NCBI GenBank assembly: GCA_964470375.1
Contig: CAYYCP010000001.1
Coordinates: 62,001-126,000 of the forward strand
Source of the DNA: CAYNQK01 sp964470375
GTDB taxonomy: Bacteria; Spirochaetota; Spirochaetia; Treponematales; JBGSOB01
Direction of reading: 5' to 3'
Length of the DNA stretch: 64,000 nt
Shown in pieces: positions 17,012-25,095 of this stretch (positions are counted from its first letter, which is position 1; every line of letters begins with the position of its first letter). Made by a program: the position numbers and the translations under genes. The notes below the pieces were generated by a model that worked only from the letters and a program-made list of their open reading frames with translations, ran no database searches and was not told where the DNA came from.

Positions 17012-17988
17012 GGCATTTGAAAACCTTAACGCGGACGCTATGGCCTATCCTCCTCCTGTGCGCCCTCTCGGCCCTTCAGCTTCTCGCCTCCTGCGCCTTC
17101 CAGGACAGGGCCGTCCGCAGGGCATACGTGTACGGGATCTCACTCTACAACGCGGGCGCGGAGGGGACATTCCCGAACCTCCGCTACTGCGATGACGATG
17201 CCGAGGCTATCGCCCTGATGCTGGAAGCCAATGGCTACACGGTGAACCGCCGCATCACCGGAACGACCTACTCGAGCGGCCCCTCCCCCGACAAGGCCCA
17301 GATCCTGGCTGACCTGGCGGCCGTCCCCGCGGACACGGACAGGCTGGTCGTCTACTATTCCGGGCACGGGGCACGCATCGGATCGGGCGAGACCGCGGTG
17401 GATTACATCGTGCCGGTGGGAGGAGTAGGCGTCTCCAGCCCCTACCCCTTCCTGGCCCCCACATCCATCAGCGCCGCGGAGATGGATGCCGCCCTGGAGG
17501 GCATCGAAGCCCCGCAGATCCTCCTCATCCTGGACTCCTGCTATTCGGGGGGCTTCGTCTCCCAGGCCGGCCAGGCCGACATCGATCCTCCCCTCTACGG
17601 GGAAAAGGACAGGTACGGGCCCTCCCCCGAGCTCTCCATAAGCGACCCCGAGATGGGAACCCTCCTCCTCCGCTTCATGCAGGCAGGCCCGGGCGCTTCG
17701 GGCCGCATCGTCCTCTCGGCCGCGGGGGCCATGGAAGTCTCCTGGGAGAGCCTGGGGCACGGCATTTTCACCGGGGCCATCCTGGAGGCCCCGTCGGCCG
17801 GGGCCGACATCAACGCAGACGGCATCGTGAGCGCTATGGAAATCCACGCCTTCGCGGCCGCGAAGGTCAGCCGGGAATGGAATACGGCCAACTACGACGA
17901 CTACTACTGGGCCGACAGCCAATACATGGACTTCATGCCCCGCATCTCGGCGGGCAGCCTTGACTTCGCCTTCGTGAGGGCCGATTGA
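17008..17988 (+). CDS. Caspase-like (peptidase C14) lipoprotein
   Basis: The protein has 326 residues. The N-terminus (LLLCALSALQLLASC) ends in a lipobox at Cys29, so the protein is exported and probably lipid-anchored. The mature part has the caspase-fold dyad: VVYYSGHG with His120, and LLILDSCYSGG with Cys178. An NLRYCDDDAEAIALML segment (residues 57-72) matches the usual first helix of metacaspase and C14 domains. Family members cleave after basic or acidic residues, but the specificity here cannot be read. The caspase fold runs to about residue 290. Its upstream partner is an exported protein whose stop overlaps its start. A caspase-like enzyme placed outside the cytoplasm is unusual. Confidence 0.82.
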   Translation: MRHLKTLTRTLWPILLLCALSALQLLASCAFQDRAVRRAYVYGISLYNAGAEGTFPNLRYCDDDAEAIALMLEANGYTVNRRITGTTYSSGPSPDKAQILADLAAVPADTDRLVVYYSGHGARIGSGETAVDYIVPVGGVGVSSPYPFLAPTSISAAEMDAALEGIEAPQILLILDSCYSGGFVSQAGQADIDPPLYGEKDRYGPSPELSISDPEMGTLLLRFMQAGPGASGRIVLSAAGAMEVSWESLGHGIFTGAILEAPSAGADINADGIVSAMEIHAFAAAKVSREWNTANYDDYYWADSQYMDFMPRISAGSLDFAFVRAD

Positions 17989-17989
17989 C

Positions 17990-18406
17990 CTAGGCTAGGG
18001 CGGCTTCCAGGGCCTCGATGTCCTCGGTGGCCAAACGCCGGGCCACCGGCCGGTCGGCCTCGCAGAAATCGAGCTCCTCCAGCTCTTCCGGCCGAAGCCA
18101 GGCGACGGCTCCGTGATCGCGCAGGCGGCGCGGCCCGCCCTCCATGCTCGCCAGGAGGCAGATGAGCTCGATGCCTCCAGCTGAAACACGCGCGTACTCG
18201 CGGGCGGGCCGCACCCGCACCCCGAATTCCTCTATGAATTCGCGAACCAGGCAGGCACCTGCGTCCTCCCCGGCCTCTATCTTGCCGCCCGGGAATTCCC
18301 AGAGCCCGGCCCTATCCCGCCCCTCAGAGCGGCGGGCCACGAAGACCCGCCCCTTCCAAAGGACGATGCCGGCCGCCACCGCGAGGGTGCGGGCTTCAGC
18401 TTCCAT
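17990..18406 (-). CDS. Nudix (MutT-like) hydrolase
   Basis: The protein has 138 residues from ATG 18406. An earlier TTG at 18433 would add nine residues that are not typical of the family. The Nudix box is complete: GGKIEAGED, then seven residues, then REFIEEFGV. The start MEAEARTLAVAAGIVLWKGRVFVARR and the FPGGKIEAGE spacing are those of 8-oxo-dGTP-type MutT proteins of about 130 residues. The C-terminus has WLRPEELEELDF, common in this group. The likely role is removal of oxidised nucleotides, but other Nudix substrates are possible. The gene overlaps the PilZ gene upstream by 11 bases, so the two are probably one unit. Confidence 0.88.
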   Translation of the reverse strand: MEAEARTLAVAAGIVLWKGRVFVARRSEGRDRAGLWEFPGGKIEAGEDAGACLVREFIEEFGVRVRPAREYARVSAGGIELICLLASMEGGPRRLRDHGAVAWLRPEELEELDFCEADRPVARRLATEDIEALEAALA

Positions 18407-19199
18407 TCCCGGCCAGCGGTCCCAGGCCGACAAGCCCGTCCTTGCTTCCCTGAGACAGGGCCCGGAGATACCCGCGCAGGATAGATCGGGAGGCCTGGTC
18501 CATGCGCAGGAAGCGCGCCCCGAAACCCGCTGGATAGGCTCCTCCGCCGCGGTGCACGCGCACGATCTCCATCCGTGCGGTGATGCTTTCCAAGCCTAGG
18601 TTGATGCTGGCCGTAAGGCGCTCGCCCGGACGCCTGCGGCCGGCTTGTGCGTCCGCGATGAAGACGCCGCGCGAGGATATGTCCACTAGGGCGTAGTTGC
18701 CGCCCTGCATATTGACCCGGATCGATTCACGGTAGCGCCGCTTACGCCGCCACCAGCGCAGGCGCGGGTTGAAATAGGGAGCGCGGATCTCCGAGAAGAG
18801 AAAAAAACCGGCCGCGGCAAAGAAGGGAAAATCGATGAATGTCGCGGTGCTGAGGCCGCGGAAGCGGAAGTCGCGGTCGAGGAGACTCAGGGCGGCGGTG
18901 CCTAGGGCGTGTACGAGGAAGGCCAGCCAGCCCCAGAGACGGACCTGAAAGATGCCTAGGGCCACCAGGGGCGAAACAGCCCAGAGGATCACACTGGCGA
19001 TGGCGTAGGCTTGGCGCTGGACATAGACCTGACGCCACAGCTCCTCGAGGAAGGCCAGTATGCCCAGGCCGCTCTCCCTCCATTGGAAAACGAAGTTGCC
19101 GAGCGGGCTGAGGAGATAGACGAGGGAGCATATCAGGATGACTGCCGGCTTGCGCGAGTAATCGCCGTCGCCCGGAATCGCCGCCTTGGATCTCCCCAT
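18396..19199 (-). CDS. Membrane protein with C-terminal PilZ domain
   Basis: The protein has 267 residues. Four hydrophobic segments lie between residues 18 and 136. The C-terminal part is a PilZ domain: the RxxxR motif is at Arg157-Arg161 (RESIR), and the DxSxxG motif is at Asp173, Ser175 and Gly178. Both are the c-di-GMP contact motifs, so the protein is likely a membrane-bound c-di-GMP receptor. Basic residues just before the domain (RWWRRKRRYR) would sit at the membrane face. It is transcribed with the Nudix gene and has a divergent TPR gene upstream. The signal output is unknown. The GGEEF enzyme at 13.4-14.4 kb is a possible source of ligand. Confidence 0.8.
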   Translation of the reverse strand: MGRSKAAIPGDGDYSRKPAVILICSLVYLLSPLGNFVFQWRESGLGILAFLEELWRQVYVQRQAYAIASVILWAVSPLVALGIFQVRLWGWLAFLVHALGTAALSLLDRDFRFRGLSTATFIDFPFFAAAGFFLFSEIRAPYFNPRLRWWRRKRRYRESIRVNMQGGNYALVDISSRGVFIADAQAGRRRPGERLTASINLGLESITARMEIVRVHRGGGAYPAGFGARFLRMDQASRSILRGYLRALSQGSKDGLVGLGPLAGNGS

Positions 19200-19258
19200 G
19201 CGCGGATTCTAGCAGAGCCCAGGGCGGAAGGCAATCTCGAAGGCGATGCCCTATGGCA

Positions 19259-19287
19259 TTGCTTTTCCGGTCACTCTAGGCTTAAAT
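19259..19287 (+). promoter_or_regulatory. Possible promoter of the TPR gene, maybe leaderless
   Basis: TTGCTT (19259-19264), a 17-base spacer and TTAAAT (19282-19287) resemble a sigma-70 promoter. The ATG at 19294 lies only six bases after the -10, so the message may start at the first codon. No Shine-Dalgarno is visible in front of that ATG. Confidence 0.3.
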
Positions 19288-19293
19288 GGCAGC

Positions 19294-21240
19294 ATGACGG
19301 AAGCCAAGGCGCGTTCGATGCTGGGAGAGGCCATGCGCGCCGGGCGCGAGCGGGATTATCCGCGCGCGGCCTCTGTCCTCACCGAGCTCCTGTCCGAGAA
19401 CGACGGTCCGCCCGAGGCCTTTCTTCTCCTGGGACGGGCCCGCCACGCCATGGGCCAGCACGGGGCCGCCATCCTGGCCTACCAGGCCTACCTGGACCGC
19501 GGCGGTGAGGCTGCGGCGGCATTCTTCTTTTCAGGTCGCAGCTTCCTGGCTATGGGTCTGCCCGGCCGGGCCGCGGAGATCCTCCAGCGTTGCGCCGAGC
19601 TGGCGCCCAATTCGGCCCAGTGCCTGGGCCTCCTGGGCTACGCCCTTCTCAAGCAGGGCCGGGCCTCCAAGGCGGTGGATGTCCTCATGCGGGCTGTGGA
19701 GCTGGCTCCGGAGGACGGGCGCATCTACCGCGGCTACCTCAACGCCCTCTTCGTGTCGGCCGTGCGCTGTCTTTCCGCGGGCGACGCCGACATGGCTCTG
19801 CAGATGCTCAGCTTTGTGATCGACAATGGACTAGAGGGTCTGCCGCCCCTGATGTACCGGGCCAAGGCCCTTTTCCGCATGGGTCGCTGGGAGGAAGCCC
19901 TTGAGGCCTACGACCTCATCATCTCCCGCTCCGGACCAGACGCAGCCCTCCTTATGGGCAAGGCCCTGGCCCTGGGCGCATTGGGCCGTACCCGCGAAGC
20001 CCAAGCCCTCTGGGACGATCTCAGGGGCTCCATGGAGGGTCTGCCCGAGTCCCTGCCCGCTCTCCAGGGCTATCCGGCCCTGACGGCCATCTCGGCTCTC
20101 CAGCGCGGTCTCCATCGCGAGGCCGCCGATGCAGCCCTGGAGGGCCTACGCTCCGCCCCGCGAGATGCCCTCCTCCACGCCCTGGCAGGGGAAGCCTATC
20201 GCGCTCTGGGCGGCCAAGCCAAGGCCGCTAACCACTTCAAGCGGGCCCTCGAGGTAGATCCGGGCAATGCCGGGGTGCGTTCCGCCCTGGCCGCCTCTCT
20301 ATGGGCTCTTGGAGACCTTGAGGGCCTGGAGCACGAACTCAGGGCCCTCGGCCGCTCAGGCGGTTCTCAGGACATCGTCCAGTACTACAGCCTCCTCCTG
20401 GAGTCTACCCGATCCGAGGCCAGTCCGGAGCTCCTCCGGCGCATCCTCAAGGGCATCGAAGCCATGGGTCCCGACCCCGAGCTGATGCGCCGGGCCGCCG
20501 AAGCCGCCTGGGACATCGGCTCGCCCTCCCTGGCCCTGCCCTGGTACCGCCGGCTTTCGGATATCAGCAAGCCTGATCCAGGGCTATTCGGGCGCCTCAT
20601 CGACTGTCTTGAGGAGTTGGGGCCTCCCGAGGAGCTCGAGCAAGCCTATCAGAGGGCCCTCCAGTCCCTGCCGACCGAGGTTGGGCTCAGACTGCGCTAC
20701 GCCGCCAAGCTCCTGGCCGTGGAACGCTGGGAGGACGCCTACGCGCAGTACGAAGCCGCCCTCCCCCAGCTCCAGGACAAGGCCCGATGCCTCCGTTCCA
20801 TGGCCCTCTGCCTGCGCAAGGCCGGTCGCTTCCGGGAGGCGGCCGTCATTTACCGAGACCTGGCTCTCAAGCGCCCTGACGACAAGGCGGCCGCTAAGGG
20901 CCTGATCTACTGCCTCTTCAAAATGGGTCGCCCCGCCCTTGCCTGCGCCATGGCTGAATCGGCCGCCCGTCACTTCCATGGGCAAGCCGATATGGTGTGT
21001 ATCCTGGCCTGCCTCCTGGCCCGGGCCGGCAAAACCGAAAAGGCCCTGGACGCCCTTCGTCGGCTTGCCGATTCCGCCCCCGCCGATCCCAGCCCCTGGC
21101 TGATGATGGCCGACATCCACGCCGCCAGAGGCTCACGCGAATCCGAAAACCGCTGCCGATCCCAGGCCGAGGCTATCGCGCGCGAGCTCAAGAAAAAGGG
21201 CCGCCCGGCATCGACCGGACGGCCCCGTACCCCAAGCTGA
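19294..21240 (+). CDS. Tetratricopeptide repeat protein
   Basis: The protein has 648 residues from ATG 19294; the ATG at 19246 would add 16 residues upstream of the promoter-like site. It is built almost wholly of about 34-residue TPR units, recognisable by patterns such as LGRARHAMGQHGAAILAYQ, LGLLGYALLKQGRASKAVD and GEAYRALGGQAKAANHFKRALEVDPGN. No signal peptide or membrane helix is seen, so it is likely a cytoplasmic scaffold for protein-protein binding. The C-terminus becomes basic (ELKKKGRPASTGRPRTP). A terminator-like hairpin for the convergent ppdK gene lies inside its last codons. Partners are unknown. Confidence 0.85.
   Translation: MTEAKARSMLGEAMRAGRERDYPRAASVLTELLSENDGPPEAFLLLGRARHAMGQHGAAILAYQAYLDRGGEAAAAFFFSGRSFLAMGLPGRAAEILQRCAELAPNSAQCLGLLGYALLKQGRASKAVDVLMRAVELAPEDGRIYRGYLNALFVSAVRCLSAGDADMALQMLSFVIDNGLEGLPPLMYRAKALFRMGRWEEALEAYDLIISRSGPDAALLMGKALALGALGRTREAQALWDDLRGSMEGLPESLPALQGYPALTAISALQRGLHREAADAALEGLRSAPRDALLHALAGEAYRALGGQAKAANHFKRALEVDPGNAGVRSALAASLWALGDLEGLEHELRALGRSGGSQDIVQYYSLLLESTRSEASPELLRRILKGIEAMGPDPELMRRAAEAAWDIGSPSLALPWYRRLSDISKPDPGLFGRLIDCLEELGPPEELEQAYQRALQSLPTEVGLRLRYAAKLLAVERWEDAYAQYEAALPQLQDKARCLRSMALCLRKAGRFREAAVIYRDLALKRPDDKAAAKGLIYCLFKMGRPALACAMAESAARHFHGQADMVCILACLLARAGKTEKALDALRRLADSAPADPSPWLMMADIHAARGSRESENRCRSQAEAIARELKKKGRPASTGRPRTPS
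21198..21225 (-). terminator. Rho-independent terminator for ppdK, inside the 3' end of the TPR gene
   Basis: Read on the minus strand, a GC-rich hairpin (arms 21220-21225/21215-21218 and 21205-21208/21198-21203, six-base loop) is followed by five T's (21197-21193). It lies 27 bases past the ppdK stop. It also forms codons for the tail of the convergent TPR protein. Confidence 0.75.
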
Positions 21241-21251
21241 GTCGCTCTGTC

Positions 21252-23924
21252 TCAGGCCTTGGCCTTGGCTTTGACCTCCGCGCGGTGGGCCTTCTCCTTC
21301 TCCAGCTCGATCTGCACCACCGCCAGGAGGGATATGGGCACTTGGTAGGGCGAGCAGGACACGTAGTCCAGCCCGGCATCCATGCAGAACCTCACATTCT
21401 CCGGGACGGCCCCATGCTCGCCGCATAGGCCGGTGGTAAGGCCGGGGCGAGCCAGGCGCCCGCGCCGCACGGCCATGGCCACCAGCTCCTTGACCGGCGG
21501 TTCCAGGAGCGAGAATGGATTTCCTTCCAAGAGGTCATATTCGGTGTAGTCGGGCATGAAAGAGTTGAAGTCATCGCGCGAGATGCCGCAGGTCGTCTGG
21601 GTGAGGTCGTTGGTGCCGAAGCTGAAGAACTCGGCGTAGCGGGCGATGTCCCCAGCCTGCAGGGCGGCCGCCGGCAGCTCGATCATAGTGCCCACGCGGT
21701 ACTTGCAGGGTCTCGCCTTGAGCTCCTTGCGGACTTCTTCCTCGATCTCGACCAAGCCGCGGTAGTGTTTGCCCTCTATATTCTTTCCGTACAGGATCAA
21801 CTTGAGCTCAGCCGAGTTCATGACGATGGGAACCATGATCTCCGGATGCACTTCAACCTTCTCCTTCTGGAGCTGGTAGACGGCTTCGAAGATGGCCCGG
21901 GTCTGCATCTCGTAGATCTCGGGGTAGGTGACGGCTATACGGCAGCCCCGGTGGCCCAGCATGGGGTTGAACTCTGATATGGAGTCGCAGGTGGCCTGGA
22001 CGTCCGCGCGGGTAATGTTCTTCTTGCCGACCGATGCCATGTGGGCGATGAAGGCGTCCATCTCGGCGTTGTTGTGCGGCAGGAATTCATGTAGGGGCGC
22101 GTCCAGGAGGCGGATAGTCACTTCCTTGCCGGCCATGACCTTGAAGATGCCGTAGAAGTCCTCGCGCTGCATGGCCTTGAGCTTGGCCAGGGCCTTCTCG
22201 CGCTCCTTTCGGCTGGCCGACATGATCATCTCGCGGAAGGCGTTGATGCGCTTCTCGTTGAAGAACATGTGTTCGGTGCGGGTAAGTCCGATGCCGTCGG
22301 CGCCGAAGGACAGGGCCAGCTTGGCGTCGCGCGGGTTGTCGGCGTTGGCGCGCACGTGGAATTTCTTGAGCAGCTTCTTGCATATAGCGATGAAGTCCAG
22401 TAACCCTGAGCTGCTGGGATCCGGCTCTATGAGGTCGGCCTTGCCCAGGTAGATCTGCGGCTCACCGTAGTAGGGGATGTTCAGGGTGATGTAGTCCCCC
22501 TCGGTGATGGTGATATCGCCTATGGTGGCCTTATTGCCCTTGAAGCGCATGTCAGGGCGGACCAGCGAGACCTTGCCGTATTGGCGGGCCACCACCGAGG
22601 CGTGGGCGGAATAGCCTCCCTCGGATGACAGCACGCCCTTTGCCACCTCGATGGCCTTGACGTCCTCGGCGAAGGTGGCCGGCATAACCAGGATGCAGCG
22701 GGTATCCTCACCCTTCTGATGGGCTATACGCACAGCCTCTATCAGGTGCTCGGTTGTGAAGTAGGCCCGCCCGATAGCCGCGCCCGGCGCGCCGGTGATG
22801 CCTCCGGTGACGCCGGTCAGCTTCTTGACGGAGCGCATGTCCACAACCGGATGGAGGATCTCGTTGAGTTGGCCGGGCTTGATGTGGCTGACCACGAAAA
22901 CGTCGTCCACTATGCGGCGCTTGTTGAGATCCAGGTATAGGCGGATGTCGGCCTGGGTGGACTTCTGGTCCACCGCCCGCTGCTCTATCAGCCAGAGCTT
23001 CTTGTTTTCGATGGTGAATCGGATCTGGCGGATCTCCTTGAGATGGTCTTCGATCTTTTGGGCTATCTTGCGGAGCTCGGAAAGATACTCAGGCCCGATC
23101 TTGAGAATATCCTTTCCGGATGAACCGATCTCGTTGAACTTGTCTTGGTAGAATTCGCCCTGGAGTTCCTTGTCGCCCGTTACGATGTTGCGGGTGAAGA
23201 AAGCCCCCGAGGCGGAATCCTTGCCGTAATTGCCGTAGACCATGGGCTGGATGACCATGGCGGTGTCCTGATCGTTCTGCTCGTCCATGGACAGGAGCTC
23301 GGATATGCGCTTAAGCGAGCATACCAGCTGGGAGATCGGGCTGTCGAAGAAACCCTCGGGCAGGTAGGCCTTGAAGCCTTCCATAATCTCCAGGGCGCCC
23401 GAACGCAGCTTGTCCTGCTTGAGGGCGGCCGAGACGCGCTTCTCCACTTCGTCTATCAGGGCCTGCCTCTTCTCATCCTCCTTGAGCTCGGCGATGCGCG
23501 ACTCTATCTTGAGCATACCCCGGATCAGGAAGAGCAGCTCATGCACGGCGAAGTTGGGGCCCACGTACTTCTCGAAGCCGGCCAGGGTCTCCCGGGTCAG
23601 GCCGAAGTTGTGCATCGTTGGGTAATTGGAAATGGTCAGGTTGGGCGACACGACGATCTTGAGCAGCAGGGGATTGCCCGGATCACCGTAGCCCTTCTTG
23701 ACGATGGTCTCGACCCTCTTGAGGAAGGGAGCTATGTCCCTGGCGACGTCGGCCTGGGCCAGGGCGCTGGCGCAGCTGGCGTCCACGATGAAGCCCGGGA
23801 GTATGGGCAGGTTCATTTGGGCGAATTCGTTCACTAATCGACCGCGTATGCCCAGGAGCTGGGGGTCCACGGTGCTCTTTACGGTATCCTTCTGGCTGAA
23901 GAAATGAATGCTCATTTTCTGCAT
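21252..23924 (-). CDS. ppdK: Pyruvate phosphate dikinase-like protein with divergent ATP-grasp region
   Basis: The protein has 890 residues, the usual PPDK size. PPDK interconverts PEP, pyruvate and ATP/AMP/PPi. The central swivelling domain keeps the phospho-histidine context (EGGYSAHASVVAR, where most PPDKs have TSHAAVVAR). The C-terminal PEP/pyruvate barrel is well kept: GIGLTRTEHMFF, GHRGCRI, FSFGTNDLTQTT, TGLCGEHG and YVSCSPYQVP with the catalytic Cys. The N-terminal ATP-grasp part is altered. The GGKG motif reads GIRG, and the RSGA-xx-SMPGMMDT motif reads LLLKIVVSPNLTISN, although the later FTIE and EQR residues remain. ATG 23924 has a GGGGG stretch at good distance; ATG 23915 is an alternative. 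T. pallidum has a ppdK next to cfpA, as here. Confidence 0.85.
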   Translation of the reverse strand: MQKMSIHFFSQKDTVKSTVDPQLLGIRGRLVNEFAQMNLPILPGFIVDASCASALAQADVARDIAPFLKRVETIVKKGYGDPGNPLLLKIVVSPNLTISNYPTMHNFGLTRETLAGFEKYVGPNFAVHELLFLIRGMLKIESRIAELKEDEKRQALIDEVEKRVSAALKQDKLRSGALEIMEGFKAYLPEGFFDSPISQLVCSLKRISELLSMDEQNDQDTAMVIQPMVYGNYGKDSASGAFFTRNIVTGDKELQGEFYQDKFNEIGSSGKDILKIGPEYLSELRKIAQKIEDHLKEIRQIRFTIENKKLWLIEQRAVDQKSTQADIRLYLDLNKRRIVDDVFVVSHIKPGQLNEILHPVVDMRSVKKLTGVTGGITGAPGAAIGRAYFTTEHLIEAVRIAHQKGEDTRCILVMPATFAEDVKAIEVAKGVLSSEGGYSAHASVVARQYGKVSLVRPDMRFKGNKATIGDITITEGDYITLNIPYYGEPQIYLGKADLIEPDPSSSGLLDFIAICKKLLKKFHVRANADNPRDAKLALSFGADGIGLTRTEHMFFNEKRINAFREMIMSASRKEREKALAKLKAMQREDFYGIFKVMAGKEVTIRLLDAPLHEFLPHNNAEMDAFIAHMASVGKKNITRADVQATCDSISEFNPMLGHRGCRIAVTYPEIYEMQTRAIFEAVYQLQKEKVEVHPEIMVPIVMNSAELKLILYGKNIEGKHYRGLVEIEEEVRKELKARPCKYRVGTMIELPAAALQAGDIARYAEFFSFGTNDLTQTTCGISRDDFNSFMPDYTEYDLLEGNPFSLLEPPVKELVAMAVRRGRLARPGLTTGLCGEHGAVPENVRFCMDAGLDYVSCSPYQVPISLLAVVQIELEKEKAHRAEVKAKAKA

Positions 23925-23933
23925 GGCTTCCCC

Positions 23934-25028
23934 CTAGAACAGAGCCGGAATGGTATTGACCGGGAACTTCAGGAAGGCCTCGAACATGTGGCTGGCTCCC
24001 TGCCTGAGATAGCGCTGAAGCTTGGCCACATCCACGATGTCATCACCAGCCACCTTGAATTCGATGCAGGTGCCGCGCTTGACCTTGCCCCACTTGAAGA
24101 GCGAGTTGAGGTTGGTGATGCGCTCGCCGTCGTAGTAGACGAATACCTCCAGGCCCGGGTGCTTGGTGGTGTAGCTCTGGATGATGCGCTTCCAAGCCTC
24201 TACGTTGCCGTTGTGGAAGAGCTCGTTGGTGACCGGCACTGCGTACATGGGCGTCATCTTCTTGGCGCCGGCCGGGGCGGTCGCCACCGCCGGCGTCGCC
24301 GGGGCCAGGGCGGTTTGGGGCGCGGCGGCGGCCGGTGCGGCCTGGAATGCCGGTCCGCGGGCATGGGCGGCCATCACATCCGCTGCGGAGACGCTGGCGC
24401 GGACTGCCTTGGGTGCGGCCGCCTTAGCTGTCCTGGGCGCGCGAGCGGCTGGGGCTGCGGCCTGTGCGGCCTTCTTCTTTTTCGGCCGATAGACGAATTC
24501 GCCCTTCTTGAGGGCGGCATCGGCCTTGCCTCCCCGCCCCTGGATGAGGTCCACGAGGCTACGCGCAGCTTGAAGGGCCAGGCCGGCCTTGCACGGCTTG
24601 GCGAAGGCTCCGGCATAGGCGGTGACGCATTCATTCTTGGAGAAGCGGTCAAGCCCGGCCATCTGCTCAGCGTTCTTGGGGTTGAGGACGAGGGTACCCA
24701 GGTCAGGGTGATGGTAGACTAGGACTAGGTCGACTGCGTTCCAGGCCTTGACCACATCGGTCAGCGCGGCCAAATCTGCCGTGACCGAGGCCAGGTTGGC
24801 GGATACCGATACGTAGGGATGCTTCTGCCCTATGATCATGCTGACCACTGCGGTTATTTCGTCTTGCACCATCTCCTTGGATGCCAGGGCCTCGTTTATA
24901 AGGTCAGCCAGATTTTCACCTGCCTCGAAGCGGTCCAGAATGGCTATGGTGCCCTTGATATGCCTTACAGACGCGTTGAATTCCTCGCGTATGGCGAGCC
25001 GTTCATATTGGGTGGCGGTATCCTTCAT
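23934..25028 (-). CDS. Unrecognised protein between ppdK and cfpA (TP0747 position)
   Basis: The protein has 364 residues and no signal peptide. There are two well-composed regions. The N-terminal part of about 180 residues is helical (ERLAIREEFNASVRHIKG..., LASKEMVQDEITAVVSMIIG). The C-terminal part of about 110 residues starts near MYAVPVTNELFHNGNVEAW. A Lys/Ala/Pro-rich linker of about 80 residues lies between them. The start at 25028 is preceded by AAGGGG at good spacing. It sits between cfpA, whose terminator is just upstream, and ppdK nine bases downstream. A gene in the same place exists in T. pallidum as I recall it. A role with the cytoplasmic filament is suggested only by this position. 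Confidence 0.7.
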   Translation of the reverse strand: MKDTATQYERLAIREEFNASVRHIKGTIAILDRFEAGENLADLINEALASKEMVQDEITAVVSMIIGQKHPYVSVSANLASVTADLAALTDVVKAWNAVDLVLVYHHPDLGTLVLNPKNAEQMAGLDRFSKNECVTAYAGAFAKPCKAGLALQAARSLVDLIQGRGGKADAALKKGEFVYRPKKKKAAQAAAPAARAPRTAKAAAPKAVRASVSAADVMAAHARGPAFQAAPAAAAPQTALAPATPAVATAPAGAKKMTPMYAVPVTNELFHNGNVEAWKRIIQSYTTKHPGLEVFVYYDGERITNLNSLFKWGKVKRGTCIEFKVAGDDIVDVAKLQRYLRQGASHMFEAFLKFPVNTIPALF

Positions 25029-25046
25029 GCGTTTCCCCTTTTACGG

Positions 25047-25076
25047 AAAAAGCCCCCGCCTCTGGGGCGGGGGCTT
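25047..25076 (-). terminator. Rho-independent terminator after cfpA
   Basis: On the minus strand a ten-base-pair GC-rich stem (arms 25066-25075 and 25051-25060, five-base loop) is followed by a run of T's (25051-25047). It lies 20 bases past the cfpA stop and ahead of the next gene's start at 25028, so cfpA can end separately from the downstream pair. Confidence 0.85.
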
Positions 25077-25095
25077 CGTTCTGGATCAGCGCGCT

